A DNA stretch of 32,492 bases, from NCBI GenBank assembly GCA_938038815.1, contig CALHTF010000120.1:1-32492 (forward strand), read 5' to 3'. The position numbers were made by a program, and so were the translations under genes. Shown here in pieces: positions 15,447 to 22,803 of this stretch; the first letter of the stretch is position 1, and every line of letters starts with the position of its first letter. Source of the stretch: an uncultured Acidimicrobiales bacterium (GTDB lineage: Bacteria; Actinomycetota; Acidimicrobiia; Acidimicrobiales; SHLQ01). Under the pieces are notes generated by a model that saw only the letters and a list, made by a program, of their open reading frames with translations, made no database searches and was not told the origin of the DNA.

Positions 15447-16007
15447 ATGAGTCGTCTGCTGTTCATCACGCACACCGACATCGAGCTCGACCCAGACATT
15501 CCCGTACCGCAGTGGCACCTCAACGAGCGGGGCCGCCAACGGGCCGCCTGGTTGGCCGACCAGCCCATGCTCGACGGCGTGCGGCGCCTGCTGTGCAGCA
15601 GTGAGGTGAAGGCGATCGAGACGGCGGGAATCATCAGCGAAGCCCGGGGCCTCACCGTCGAAATGCGCCCCGACTTGGGCGAGAACGTTCGGACCAAGTT
15701 CGTGCCACCCGACGAGTTTGAGGTGCTGGCCGACGCCTTCTTCGCTAACCCCGAAGCATCGGTCGAGGGCTGGGAGCGGGCGGTCGATGCCCAAGCCCGC
15801 ATCGTAGGCGCCACCGCCGATCTACTCGACGACGACGAGCCGGGCGACATCGCCGTCATCGCCCACGGCGGCGTCGGCACACTGTTGTATTGCCACCTTG
15901 CCGGCGTACCGATCAGCCGAGAGTTCGACCAACCAAACCAAGGTTCGTGGTTTGCCATCGACCGGGCCACCAAACAGCCCGATGCCCCCATGCGCTCCAT
16001 CGACTAG
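15447..16007 (+). CDS. Histidine phosphatase (phosphoglycerate mutase-like), altered RHG motif
   Basis: 186 residues with the branch-1 histidine phosphatase layout: strand LLFITHT, LNERGRQRAAWLA (the L-x-x-x-G-x-x-Q-A helix), LLCSSEVKAIETA (the S-x-x-x-R-x-x-x-T-A segment) and VIAHGGVG. The nucleophile H9 and second His H140 are kept. The usual R-H-G is T-H-T here, and the second phosphate-pocket Arg is K (SSEVKAIETA). Losing two phosphate-binding arginines suggests a changed substrate or weak activity. The gene ends 47 bp upstream of glcD on the same strand. A phosphoglycolate-phosphatase-like role feeding glycolate oxidase is possible but only context supports it. Confidence 0.8.
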   Translation: MSRLLFITHTDIELDPDIPVPQWHLNERGRQRAAWLADQPMLDGVRRLLCSSEVKAIETAGIISEARGLTVEMRPDLGENVRTKFVPPDEFEVLADAFFANPEASVEGWERAVDAQARIVGATADLLDDDEPGDIAVIAHGGVGTLLYCHLAGVPISREFDQPNQGSWFAIDRATKQPDAPMRSID

Positions 16008-16014
16008 GTGCAGT

Positions 16015-16020
16015 ACCTTT
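16015..16020 (+). promoter_or_regulatory. Possible -10 box upstream of glcD
   Basis: TACCTT would start a transcript near 16027, leaving a short leader with the AAAGGGG site before glcD. Read-through from the histidine phosphatase is the alternative. Confidence 0.3.
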
Positions 16021-16041
16021 GGGTCTTGTTCGGTTTCGCTG

Positions 16042-16048
16042 AAAGGGG
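16042..16048 (+). promoter_or_regulatory. Ribosome-binding site of glcD
   Basis: AAAGGGG lies 6 nt before the GTG at 16055 and fixes this start. Confidence 0.6.
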
Positions 16049-16054
16049 TTCGTC

Positions 16055-17542
16055 GTGGGTGTCTTTGACCGAGTGATGAACGCGGTGCAGAGCCGCAACC
16101 CCGGGGCCGATATCGACCCGCTTGTCGCCGACCTTGCGGCGTCGCTCAGTGCCGACCGAGTCCGAACCGACGGCGCTTCACGGTCGCTACTCAGTCACGA
16201 CGCATCGGTATTCGACGGCGGGGTCGCCGGACCGGTCTGTTACCCCGAAACCACCGCCGAGGTGCAAGCCATCATGAGTGTGGCCGAAGCTCACGGCGCG
16301 TCGGTTGTGCCCCGGGGTGCCGGTACCGGACTCGCCGGCGGAGCAATCCCGCTCGGCAAACCAATCGTGGTGGCGGTCACCAAGATGAACAAGGTGCTCG
16401 AGATCGACCTCGACAACCGGGTCGCCTGGGTCGAGCCAGGGGTCATCAACCTCAACCTCACCAAACAACTCGCACCGCTGGGCTATCACTTCGCCCCCGA
16501 CCCATCGAGCCAACAGGTCTGCACCATCGGTGGCAACGTCGCCAACAACTCAGGCGGGCCGCATTGCCTCGCCTACGGCGTGACCGACGCGCATGTCGTG
16601 GCGGTGGAGGTCGTGGTGCCATCGGGCGATGTGTTGATGCTCGGCGGGCTCGAGGCCGAACCGCTGGGGTACGACCTGCGCGGCGCGTTTGTAGGCAGCG
16701 AAGGAACGCTGGGCATCGCCACCAAGGTTGCGGTTCGCCTGACCAAGAACCCGCCAGCGGTGCGGACGTTATTGCTGTCGTTCTCGTCGGTGGCCGACGC
16801 CGCCAACACCGTGAGCGGCATCATCGCCGACGGCATGGTGCCCGCGGCGCTCGAAGTAATGGATCAACGAATCACCCAGGCGGTCGAGAACTACGTGCAC
16901 GCCGGTTACCCAACCGACGCCGCCGCCGTGCTGCTGGCCGAGGTCGAAGGCCTGCCCGGGGGCGTTGCCCTCGACGCCGAACGCATAGGCGAGATCGGTC
17001 GAGCCAACGGCGCTACCGAGGTTCGGGCCGCCGAATCTGACGAAGAGCGCGCCCTGTTGTGGAAGGGCCGCAAGACCGCCTTCGGTGCCATCGCCCAGGT
17101 GAAGCCCGACTACTACCTGCACGACACGGTAGTGCCGCGGTCGAAGCTCGCCGAGGTACTCGAGCAGGTGTACGCCATCGCCGACACGTACGACCTCATC
17201 GTCATGAACGTGTTCCACGCCGGCGACGGCAACCTGCACCCACTGTTGGTGTTCGATGCCCGCGAAGACGGCGTGCTCGAACGGGTTCACCAAGCAGGCG
17301 AAGAGATCATCCGAGCCTCGGTCGAGGCCGGAGGCGTGCTTTCGGGCGAACACGGCATTGGGGTCGAGAAGCAGAAGTACATGGACGCCATGTTCACCGA
17401 TGCCGACATGGAGCATCAGAACCGGCTGCGGAAATCGTTCGACCCCGCGTGTCGGGCCAACCCCGGCAAGGTCTTGCCGTCGGGCCACTCGTGCGCCGAC
17501 ATTCAGGCGCTACGCAAGGTGCCGACCGGAGTGTGGGGATGA
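16055..17542 (+). CDS. glcD: Glycolate oxidase FAD subunit GlcD-like
   Basis: 495 residues, matching the usual GlcD length of about 500. The PCMH/FAD_binding_4 domain covers about 45-225, with VVPRGAGTGLAGGA, the diphosphate-binding TIGGNVANNSGG and GSEGTLGIATKV. The FAD-oxidase C domain carries NVFHAGDGNLHP and the closing GVLSGEHGIGVEK. It oxidises a 2-hydroxyacid (glycolate, possibly D-lactate) to the 2-oxoacid and passes electrons through GlcF. GlcE and GlcF follow with ATGA and TGATG overlaps, so the three form one complex and operon. D-lactate dehydrogenase or another D-2-hydroxyacid dehydrogenase is the main alternative; the presence of both E and F argues for glycolate oxidase. Confidence 0.92.
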   Translation: MGVFDRVMNAVQSRNPGADIDPLVADLAASLSADRVRTDGASRSLLSHDASVFDGGVAGPVCYPETTAEVQAIMSVAEAHGASVVPRGAGTGLAGGAIPLGKPIVVAVTKMNKVLEIDLDNRVAWVEPGVINLNLTKQLAPLGYHFAPDPSSQQVCTIGGNVANNSGGPHCLAYGVTDAHVVAVEVVVPSGDVLMLGGLEAEPLGYDLRGAFVGSEGTLGIATKVAVRLTKNPPAVRTLLLSFSSVADAANTVSGIIADGMVPAALEVMDQRITQAVENYVHAGYPTDAAAVLLAEVEGLPGGVALDAERIGEIGRANGATEVRAAESDEERALLWKGRKTAFGAIAQVKPDYYLHDTVVPRSKLAEVLEQVYAIADTYDLIVMNVFHAGDGNLHPLLVFDAREDGVLERVHQAGEEIIRASVEAGGVLSGEHGIGVEKQKYMDAMFTDADMEHQNRLRKSFDPACRANPGKVLPSGHSCADIQALRKVPTGVWG

Positions 17543-18471
17543 GCCTGCTCACCATCACCGACCCCGTGCTGTTGGGCTTTGCCGAAGAGGTCGGTACCGC
17601 TGGCGACGTTGCGGTCGAGGGCGGTCGAACCCGTTGGTCATTCGGGGGCGAGGCGTCGCCCACCGCTCGACTCGTGGCCGCCCCAACTGGCGTGGTCAGC
17701 TACCAACCCGACGAGATGACGGTGCAGGTTCGGGCCGGCACCACGGTCGCCGACCTCCACGCCGAACTGGCCAAACACGGCCAGCGCACCGCCCTACCTG
17801 AACGAGGCGGCACGGTTGGCGGAGCCTTGGCGGTGGGAGAGAACGCCGCCGAATCGTTGGGCCGAGGACCGATCCGCAATGCGTTGCTGCAGGTTCGTTA
17901 CGTGTCGGCCGAAGGCGAACTGGTGACCGGCGGTGGCCCAACGGTCAAGAACGTCACCGGCTACAACCTGCCCAAGCTGTTGGTCGGATCGCTCGGCACG
18001 CTGGGTCTGATGGCCGAGGTCATCCTGCGCACCAACCCAACGCCGCATACCTCTCGATGGCTCAAGGCCGAGGGCGTCGATCCGTTTGCGATCTATAACG
18101 ATCTGCTTCGCCCGGGCGCCATCATGTGGGATGGCACCACCACCTGGGTGCTGCTGGAAGGACACGGGGTCGACGTCGACGCCGAGCAACAACTCCTTGC
18201 CCCGCACGCCAGCTTCGCCGAGGTCGATGGCCCGCCCGACCTGCCTGCCCACCGATGGTCGCTCACCCCAAAGGACCTTCGCGGAGCGAACGCCGAAGTG
18301 CACGGCTCGTTCGTGGCGACGATCGGCACCGGACTGCTGTTCTCCACCGAGCCTGCGCCAGCCCAAGAGGTTGCCGCCAACATCGTCGAAGTTTCCGAGC
18401 GGGCCAAACGATTCTTCGACCCAACCGGCAGACTCAACCCCGGTCGTAACCCGCTGAAAGCCCGCGTCTGA
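17539..18471 (+). CDS. glcE: Glycolate oxidase FAD-binding subunit GlcE-like
   Basis: 310 residues; its ATG overlaps the glcD stop by 4 bp, which sets the start. The FAD_binding_4 pattern is clear: VQVRAGTTVADLHAELAKHG, ERGGTVGGALAVGENA, IRNALLQVRYVSAEGELVTG, then the GlcE signature PTVKNVTGYNLPKLLVGSLG. The C-terminus RFFDPTGRLNPGR is typical of the family's last helix. GlcE is a second flavin subunit of the glycolate oxidase complex and cannot work without GlcD and GlcF. It is somewhat shorter than the E. coli protein; the middle C-terminal region is reduced, with no frameshift seen. A one-base overlap couples it to glcF. Confidence 0.9.
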   Translation: MSLLTITDPVLLGFAEEVGTAGDVAVEGGRTRWSFGGEASPTARLVAAPTGVVSYQPDEMTVQVRAGTTVADLHAELAKHGQRTALPERGGTVGGALAVGENAAESLGRGPIRNALLQVRYVSAEGELVTGGGPTVKNVTGYNLPKLLVGSLGTLGLMAEVILRTNPTPHTSRWLKAEGVDPFAIYNDLLRPGAIMWDGTTTWVLLEGHGVDVDAEQQLLAPHASFAEVDGPPDLPAHRWSLTPKDLRGANAEVHGSFVATIGTGLLFSTEPAPAQEVAANIVEVSERAKRFFDPTGRLNPGRNPLKARV

Positions 18472-19628
18472 TGGATCTCAAACTCGACCCCGACGATCTC
18501 AACACCTGCGTGCAATGCGGTCTCTGTTTGCCTCATTGCCCGACCTTTCGGGTTACGGGCGAAGAGGCGATGTCGCCCCGTGGTCGCATCTCGCTCATGC
18601 GCGAGGTGCAAGAGGGCGCGCCGCTCACCAACGAGGTGATCGAGTCGTTCGAAACCTGTGTGCAGTGCCGGGGCTGCGAACCGGCGTGCCCGAGCAACGT
18701 GCCCTACGGCCACTTGATGGAACAGGCTCGCGAAACCCTCGCCGAAGCCGGGGAGATGACCCCGAAGTGGCAGCGGCTAGCGCTAAAGCCGCTGGCCCAA
18801 CCCAAGATGCTCGAGTTCGGTTCGAAGGCGTTGTCGGTGGCCAACAAGTTCAACCTCGTGCCGTCGCGACTCGGGTTACCGAGCGAGATTCCGGCGAACC
18901 AGGAACCGCTGGTCGCGTCGGGCGACGACGTGTATCTCTTCACCGGTTGTGTGATGGACGCCTGGCAACGCGACGTACACCGGGCTGGGCAACGGGTCAT
19001 CGAGGCGGCAGGCTTTGGCGTCACACCCACCAACGATCTCGCTCCATGCTGCGGGGCGCTGCACGCTCATGCCGGGCTCACCGGCGAGACCCGCTCGTTC
19101 GCCACCTCGATGATCTCCGCCTTGGCCGACAAGCCGGTGCTCGTCGACTCGGCCGGCTGCGGCGCAGCGATGAAGGACTACGGCCGACTCCTCGGCACGC
19201 CCGAGGCGGTCGCCTTTTCCGAACGGGTCTTCGACATCGGCGAATGGCTGGCCCAACACGTCGACCGGTTACCCGAGGTAACCCCGCTCGACCTGCGAGT
19301 CGCCGTGCAGGACCCCTGCCACCTGCGCCACGTGCAAAAGGTGCACGACGCCACCCGAGTCGTGTTGCGGCCCTTCGTTCGAGAGATCGTCGAGCTCAAC
19401 GACGACGGCTTGTGCTGCGGTGCGGGTGGCGCCTACTCGGTGCTGCAACCCGACTTGGCCGGCGACATTCGTGATCGCAAGGTGGCGGCGATCGACGCCG
19501 TGAGCCCCGACGCGGTGGCCAGCGCCAACCCCGGCTGTTCGATGTTCCTGGGCAACGCCGGCGTGCCAACCGTGCACCCCATGGTCCTTATCGACTCGGC
19601 CCTGCGAGGCACCATCTGGCCAAACTGA
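18471..19628 (+). CDS. glcF: Glycolate oxidase iron-sulfur subunit GlcF-like
   Basis: 385 residues. Two ferredoxin-type clusters are encoded by CVQCGLCLPHCP (C13, C16, C19, C23) and CVQCRGCEPACP (C63, C66, C69, C73), which bind two 4Fe-4S centres. Two CCG domains follow, with APCCGALH (C193, C194) and DPCH (C283) plus GLCCGAGG (C315, C316), typical of heterodisulfide-reductase-like electron carriers. It takes electrons from GlcD/GlcE to the quinone pool at the membrane. The stop codon TGA lies inside the left arm of the palindromic repeat at 19621-19657, so this repeat is also the transcript's 3' end. Confidence 0.93.
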   Translation: MDLKLDPDDLNTCVQCGLCLPHCPTFRVTGEEAMSPRGRISLMREVQEGAPLTNEVIESFETCVQCRGCEPACPSNVPYGHLMEQARETLAEAGEMTPKWQRLALKPLAQPKMLEFGSKALSVANKFNLVPSRLGLPSEIPANQEPLVASGDDVYLFTGCVMDAWQRDVHRAGQRVIEAAGFGVTPTNDLAPCCGALHAHAGLTGETRSFATSMISALADKPVLVDSAGCGAAMKDYGRLLGTPEAVAFSERVFDIGEWLAQHVDRLPEVTPLDLRVAVQDPCHLRHVQKVHDATRVVLRPFVREIVELNDDGLCCGAGGAYSVLQPDLAGDIRDRKVAAIDAVSPDAVASANPGCSMFLGNAGVPTVHPMVLIDSALRGTIWPN

Positions 19629-19657
19629 ATCAGGTGTCAGACACCTGATTCAGTTTG
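19621..19657. repeat. Palindromic repeat copy 1, likely bidirectional terminator
   Basis: Two perfect 18-bp arms (19621-19638 and 19640-19657) surround a single A; the core is GGTGTC-A-GACACC. The outer ends are AAAC/GTTT, so each strand forms a hairpin with a short U stretch. It overlaps the glcF stop and precedes dinB. The same sequence recurs at 21701-21733. Confidence 0.85.
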
Positions 19658-19683
19658 AGGTCTTTACTTTTGCGGGCCGTAAT

Positions 19684-19699
19684 ACGAACATGTGTTCGA
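19684..19699. promoter_or_regulatory. LexA/SOS box at dinB start
   Basis: ACGAAC-N4-GTTCGA matches the actinobacterial LexA operator TCGAAC-N4-GTTCGA at 11 of 12 defined bases. It overlaps the possible dinB starts (19690, 19699) and abuts TAATAC (19680-19685), a plausible -10 box. A repressor bound here would block initiation; this is the expected arrangement for SOS control. Confidence 0.7.
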
Positions 19700-20925
19700 T
19701 GAACGCTGCCCCCACCAAGCTCGCCGAAGCCAACATCTTGCACGCCGACCTCGACGCCTTCTACGCCGCGGTCGAACAGCGCGACCGGCCCGAGCTGCGC
19801 GGGCGGGCGATGGCCGTGGGTGGGGGAGTGATCCTGTCGGCATCGTACGAAGCCAGGGCTCGAGGCGTCCGCACAGCGATGAATATCCGCCAAGCGAAAC
19901 AGCTGTGCCCCGAGATCATTTCGGTAACGCCTCGCATCGATGCCTACAGCCAAGCCAGCAAAGAGGTGTTTGAGATCTTCAACGACACCACGCCGCTGGT
20001 CGAGCCGATCTCGATCGACGAAGCGTTCCTCGATGTGTCGGGGCTGGGACGACTGGTCGGGACGCCAGAGGTGGTCGCCACTCAGCTGCGAACTCGGGTG
20101 GCGGAAGAGGTGGGGCTGCCGATCTCGGTCGGGGTGGCTCGCACGAAGTTCTTGGCCAAGGTGGCCAGCGGGGTGTGCAAACCCGATGGGTTGTTGGTGG
20201 TCGAACCCGAAGGCGAGCTGGCGTTTCTGCACCCCCTCCCGGTGCGGGCGTTATGGGGTGTGGGCAAAGTCACCTCGGAGAAGCTGGCGGCCAAGGGCAT
20301 CACCACGGTCGGCGAGGTGGCGGCCATGGGCAACGGCAACCTCGAATCGATCGTGGGCCGAGCGATGGGCGGTCAGCTCTCCTCGCTGGCCCACAACCGC
20401 GACCCTCGCCGAGTGGTCACCGGCAAGCGACGCTCGTCGATCGGATCGCAGCGAGCGTTAGGTCAACGTCATCGGACCTTTGACGAACTCGAGGCGATCC
20501 TGCTCGAGCTGGTCGATCGAGTGTGCAAGCGGTTGCGCGACGGCGACCGAGTTGGCCGCACCGTGAGTCTCCGGTTTCGGTTCGGCGACTTCACCCGCGA
20601 CACCAGGTCTCACACGTTGGCCGCAGCCACGTCCTCGACTGCAACGTTCCTCGACGCAGCAAGGACCCTGCTGGTGGCGCGCCGCGACGAAATCGTCGAA
20701 CGCAAGCTGACTCTCCTTGGGTTTACTGTCGCCAATTTGTCGCCCGCCGACGCGGTGCAACAGGCGCTTCCGTTCGACGACCGAGGGTCGCCCCAACTCG
20801 ACCAGGCCGTCGATGCATTGCGCGACCGCTTCGGTTCGGATTCGATCGGCCGGGCAACGTTGCTCGGCCAATCGACTGGCTTCGCCGTACCGATGTTGCC
20901 CGACCCCGGCGAGCCGCCTCGCTAA
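19690..20925 (+). CDS. dinB: DNA polymerase IV (Y-family translesion polymerase)
   Basis: 411 residues. Palm and finger motifs: HADLDAFYAAVE with catalytic D20 and the steric-gate F24/Y25 region, SASYEARARGVRTAM for nucleotide binding, SIDEAFLDV with D110 and E111, and SVGVARTKFLAKVAS. The thumb contains HhH-like elements (LWGVGKVTSEKLAAKGITTVGEV), and the little-finger domain follows (about 245-350). QQALPF (357-362) matches the beta-clamp-binding consensus QLxLPF, so it can be recruited to replication forks. It copies damaged or mispaired DNA. A second ATG at 19699 is possible and may suit a transcript starting just after TAATAC. The SOS box covers the start. Confidence 0.93.
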   Translation: MCSMNAAPTKLAEANILHADLDAFYAAVEQRDRPELRGRAMAVGGGVILSASYEARARGVRTAMNIRQAKQLCPEIISVTPRIDAYSQASKEVFEIFNDTTPLVEPISIDEAFLDVSGLGRLVGTPEVVATQLRTRVAEEVGLPISVGVARTKFLAKVASGVCKPDGLLVVEPEGELAFLHPLPVRALWGVGKVTSEKLAAKGITTVGEVAAMGNGNLESIVGRAMGGQLSSLAHNRDPRRVVTGKRRSSIGSQRALGQRHRTFDELEAILLELVDRVCKRLRDGDRVGRTVSLRFRFGDFTRDTRSHTLAAATSSTATFLDAARTLLVARRDEIVERKLTLLGFTVANLSPADAVQQALPFDDRGSPQLDQAVDALRDRFGSDSIGRATLLGQSTGFAVPMLPDPGEPPR

Positions 20926-20963
20926 GCGATTGCCTGACAGGTGTGGGGCCGACAGACTGGCGT

Positions 20964-21701
20964 ATGGCTCGATACGACACGATCGGCAAAGGCTACGCAT
21001 CGCAGCGAGTACCTGAGCCGAGTTGGGTCGCCCAGATCACTGCCGGACTCGGAGACGCCAAGACGGTGCTCAACATCGGGGCCGGCACCGGGAACTACGA
21101 ACCCGACGACCGATTCGTGATCTCGGTCGAGCCGTCCGACCTGATGTTGTCGCAGCGGACCAAGGGCATCGCCATCCAAGGAGTCGCCGAGGCCATACCG
21201 GTTCCCGACAACAGCTTCGACGCATCGATGGGCACGTTCACGGTTCACCATTGGCCCGACCGGGCCAAAGGGTTCGCCGAGCTCCGTCGAATTTCGCGCC
21301 GCCAGGTTCTGGTCGTGTTCGAATCGAAGTTCTCTCATGAGTTCTGGCTCGCGGAGTACTTTCCCACGGTGCTCGAATCCAAGACCGAGATCGATGCCCC
21401 CACTGCCGACGAGGTTGGCGAGCACCTCACTGTGGTCGACGTGCAGACGATGTGGGTGCCAGCCGAGTGTCGCGACGGAGTGGCAGCCGCCTACTGGCAG
21501 CGCCCCGAGAACTACCTTCGCCCCGAAGTCCAGCAGTCGATGTCGTACCTAGCGATGCTCACCGACGAACAACGAAGCGCAGGAACCAAGCGGCTAGCCG
21601 ACGAGCTAGCCAACGGCGAATGGGAAACCAAGTACGGCTACCTCAAACAACAAGACCAAGCCGACTACGGCTACCGCCTAGTCATCGCCGAGAACGACTG
21701 A
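20964..21701 (+). CDS. SAM-dependent methyltransferase (Methyltransf_11-like)
   Basis: 245 residues from the ATG at 20964, 38 bp after dinB. Motif I is VLNIGAGTGNYEP, the acidic residue after strand 2 is in VEPSDLML, and the post-II motif EAIPVPDNSFDASMGTFTVHHW matches the Methyltransf_11 pattern with H-H-W at the substrate pocket. Class I methyltransferases of this size act on small molecules; the substrate is unknown. The frame is open upstream into dinB, but those codons show no family similarity. Its stop overlaps the second palindrome, so dinB and this gene lie as a unit between two identical palindromes. Confidence 0.87.
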   Translation: MARYDTIGKGYASQRVPEPSWVAQITAGLGDAKTVLNIGAGTGNYEPDDRFVISVEPSDLMLSQRTKGIAIQGVAEAIPVPDNSFDASMGTFTVHHWPDRAKGFAELRRISRRQVLVVFESKFSHEFWLAEYFPTVLESKTEIDAPTADEVGEHLTVVDVQTMWVPAECRDGVAAAYWQRPENYLRPEVQQSMSYLAMLTDEQRSAGTKRLADELANGEWETKYGYLKQQDQADYGYRLVIAEND

Positions 21702-21733
21702 ACTGAATCAGGTGTCAGACACCTGATTCAGTT
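21701..21733. repeat. Palindromic repeat copy 2, shared by two convergent gene ends
   Basis: Arms 21701-21716 and 21718-21733 are perfect around a central A and identical to copy 1 over the full 33 bp. It overlaps the methyltransferase stop on the plus strand and encodes the last residues (NQVSDT) and stop of the MOSC protein on the minus strand. TTTT at 21732-21735 follows on the plus strand, so it can serve as a bidirectional terminator. Confidence 0.85.
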
Positions 21734-22166
21734 TTGGCTGGAGATCCACCGGGTCGCCGATGGTGATGGTTCCGCCTTCGAGGACTCGACAGACCGATCC
21801 GGCTTTGCGGCGGAGTGACTCTTTGGCGCCTCGGCCGATCACGTCTTCGAGCAGCTTGCACGGCGCGGCGATCCGTACCACTTCGAGCTCGACGCTGCCG
21901 ATGGTCAGGCGGTCGCCCGGCTTCGCTGGCACCTCGCCGGCCGAGATCGTGATGTTGCGACGGGTCATCTGCGGTTCGATCGGCGACCCATAAATCTCGG
22001 CTGCGGCTCGCAGCTGCTCGGCCGACTGCACCGTGACATGCCGGTGCCTGCTGCCGTGGTAGCGATCGCCGACCAAACCAGCGCCCGCTTCGGCCTCGAC
22101 AGATTCGAGCGGGCGCATCTCCATGCGGCTCGCTAGAGCGACGTGAATGTTCGAAACAGTTGGCAC
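21708..22166 (-). CDS. MOSC-domain protein
   Basis: 152 residues, about the size of a single MOSC domain. Family motifs: GAGLVGDRYHGSRHRHVT, MTRRNITISAGE, KPGDRLTIGSVELEV, then APCKLLEDV with the conserved cysteine C103 and VLEGGTITIGDPV. MOSC proteins bind sulfur or molybdenum cofactor (as in YiiM and the Moco sulfurase C-terminus) and reduce N-hydroxylated compounds or transfer sulfur. The natural fold ends near GDPVDL; the last eight residues KLNQVSDT come from the palindromic repeat. The GTG start follows directly after the TAA of the HAD gene, so the two form an operon. Confidence 0.88.
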   Translation of the reverse strand: MPTVSNIHVALASRMEMRPLESVEAEAGAGLVGDRYHGSRHRHVTVQSAEQLRAAAEIYGSPIEPQMTRRNITISAGEVPAKPGDRLTIGSVELEVVRIAAPCKLLEDVIGRGAKESLRRKAGSVCRVLEGGTITIGDPVDLQPKLNQVSDT

Positions 22167-22769
22167 TTACTTCAACAATCCACGTTCGCGAAGAGCCGCG
22201 CGGGCTTGGTCGACCCCTTTGGCTAGGGCAGCATCGATTCCGACACTGCGGGCGCCGTCGACATTGATCTGGTTGTCGTCGAGAAACACAACGGCTTCGG
22301 CGGGAACATCAAGGCGGGCCACTACCTCGTGGTAGATCTCGGCGTCGGGTTTGGCCATCCCGAGCTCGTAACTAAGGAACAACGTGTCGAAGAGCGCCTT
22401 GACCCGCTGGTGATCGGGCTGCGTATCCCAATGCACCGGGTTGGTGTTGCTGAGCACGGCGATCTGAATGTCGTCGCGGATGTCGGCCACCAGCTGTTCG
22501 GCACCGTCGAACAGGCCTCGTGGCCACTTGGTGAACCGGTCGATGAAATCCTCAGCCGAACCCGACAGGCCGAGATCGTCGACCAATCGGGCGCCGAACT
22601 CATCGACGCTGCAGCGGCCCGACTCGAAGTCGCGCACTGCCTCGCTGGCCAACCACCGCTCCCAGAACAGTTCGGGAGCCATGTCTTCACCGCCCAGAAG
22701 TTCGCTGGTGGTGCCGAGTCCGACCACCACGCCGCCCATATCGAAGATCACCACACGCGCTGTTGTCAC
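22167..22769 (-). CDS. HAD-superfamily hydrolase (subfamily IA, YihX-like)
   Basis: 200 residues. Motif I VIFDMGGVV has the nucleophile D10 but a G at the usual second Asp, as in the YihX / epoxide-hydrolase-N-terminal branch. Motif II is AVLSNTN, motif III is the Lys in AKPDAEIY, and motif IV is VVFLDDNQINVDGA. A helical cap lies between I and II (about 20-90). Likely a phosphatase of a small phosphorylated metabolite. Start is the GTG at 22769: minus-strand TAGCTT ends 6 nt before it. The MOSC gene follows with no gap. Confidence 0.88.
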   Translation of the reverse strand: MTTARVVIFDMGGVVVGLGTTSELLGGEDMAPELFWERWLASEAVRDFESGRCSVDEFGARLVDDLGLSGSAEDFIDRFTKWPRGLFDGAEQLVADIRDDIQIAVLSNTNPVHWDTQPDHQRVKALFDTLFLSYELGMAKPDAEIYHEVVARLDVPAEAVVFLDDNQINVDGARSVGIDAALAKGVDQARAALRERGLLK

Positions 22770-22775
22770 CCTAGG

Positions 22776-22781
22776 AAGCTA
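22776..22781 (-). promoter_or_regulatory. -10 box of leaderless promoter for HAD-MOSC operon
   Basis: Minus-strand TAGCTT, 6 nt before the GTG at 22769. Confidence 0.5.
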
Positions 22782-22803
22782 CCGGGTCTGCTGGCGCTGC
22801 GGC

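Noticed and set aside
19630..20232. Minus-strand frame ending KLNQVSDT opposite dinB
   Set aside because: Antisense to dinB; the tail only reflects that the palindrome encodes the same peptide on both strands.
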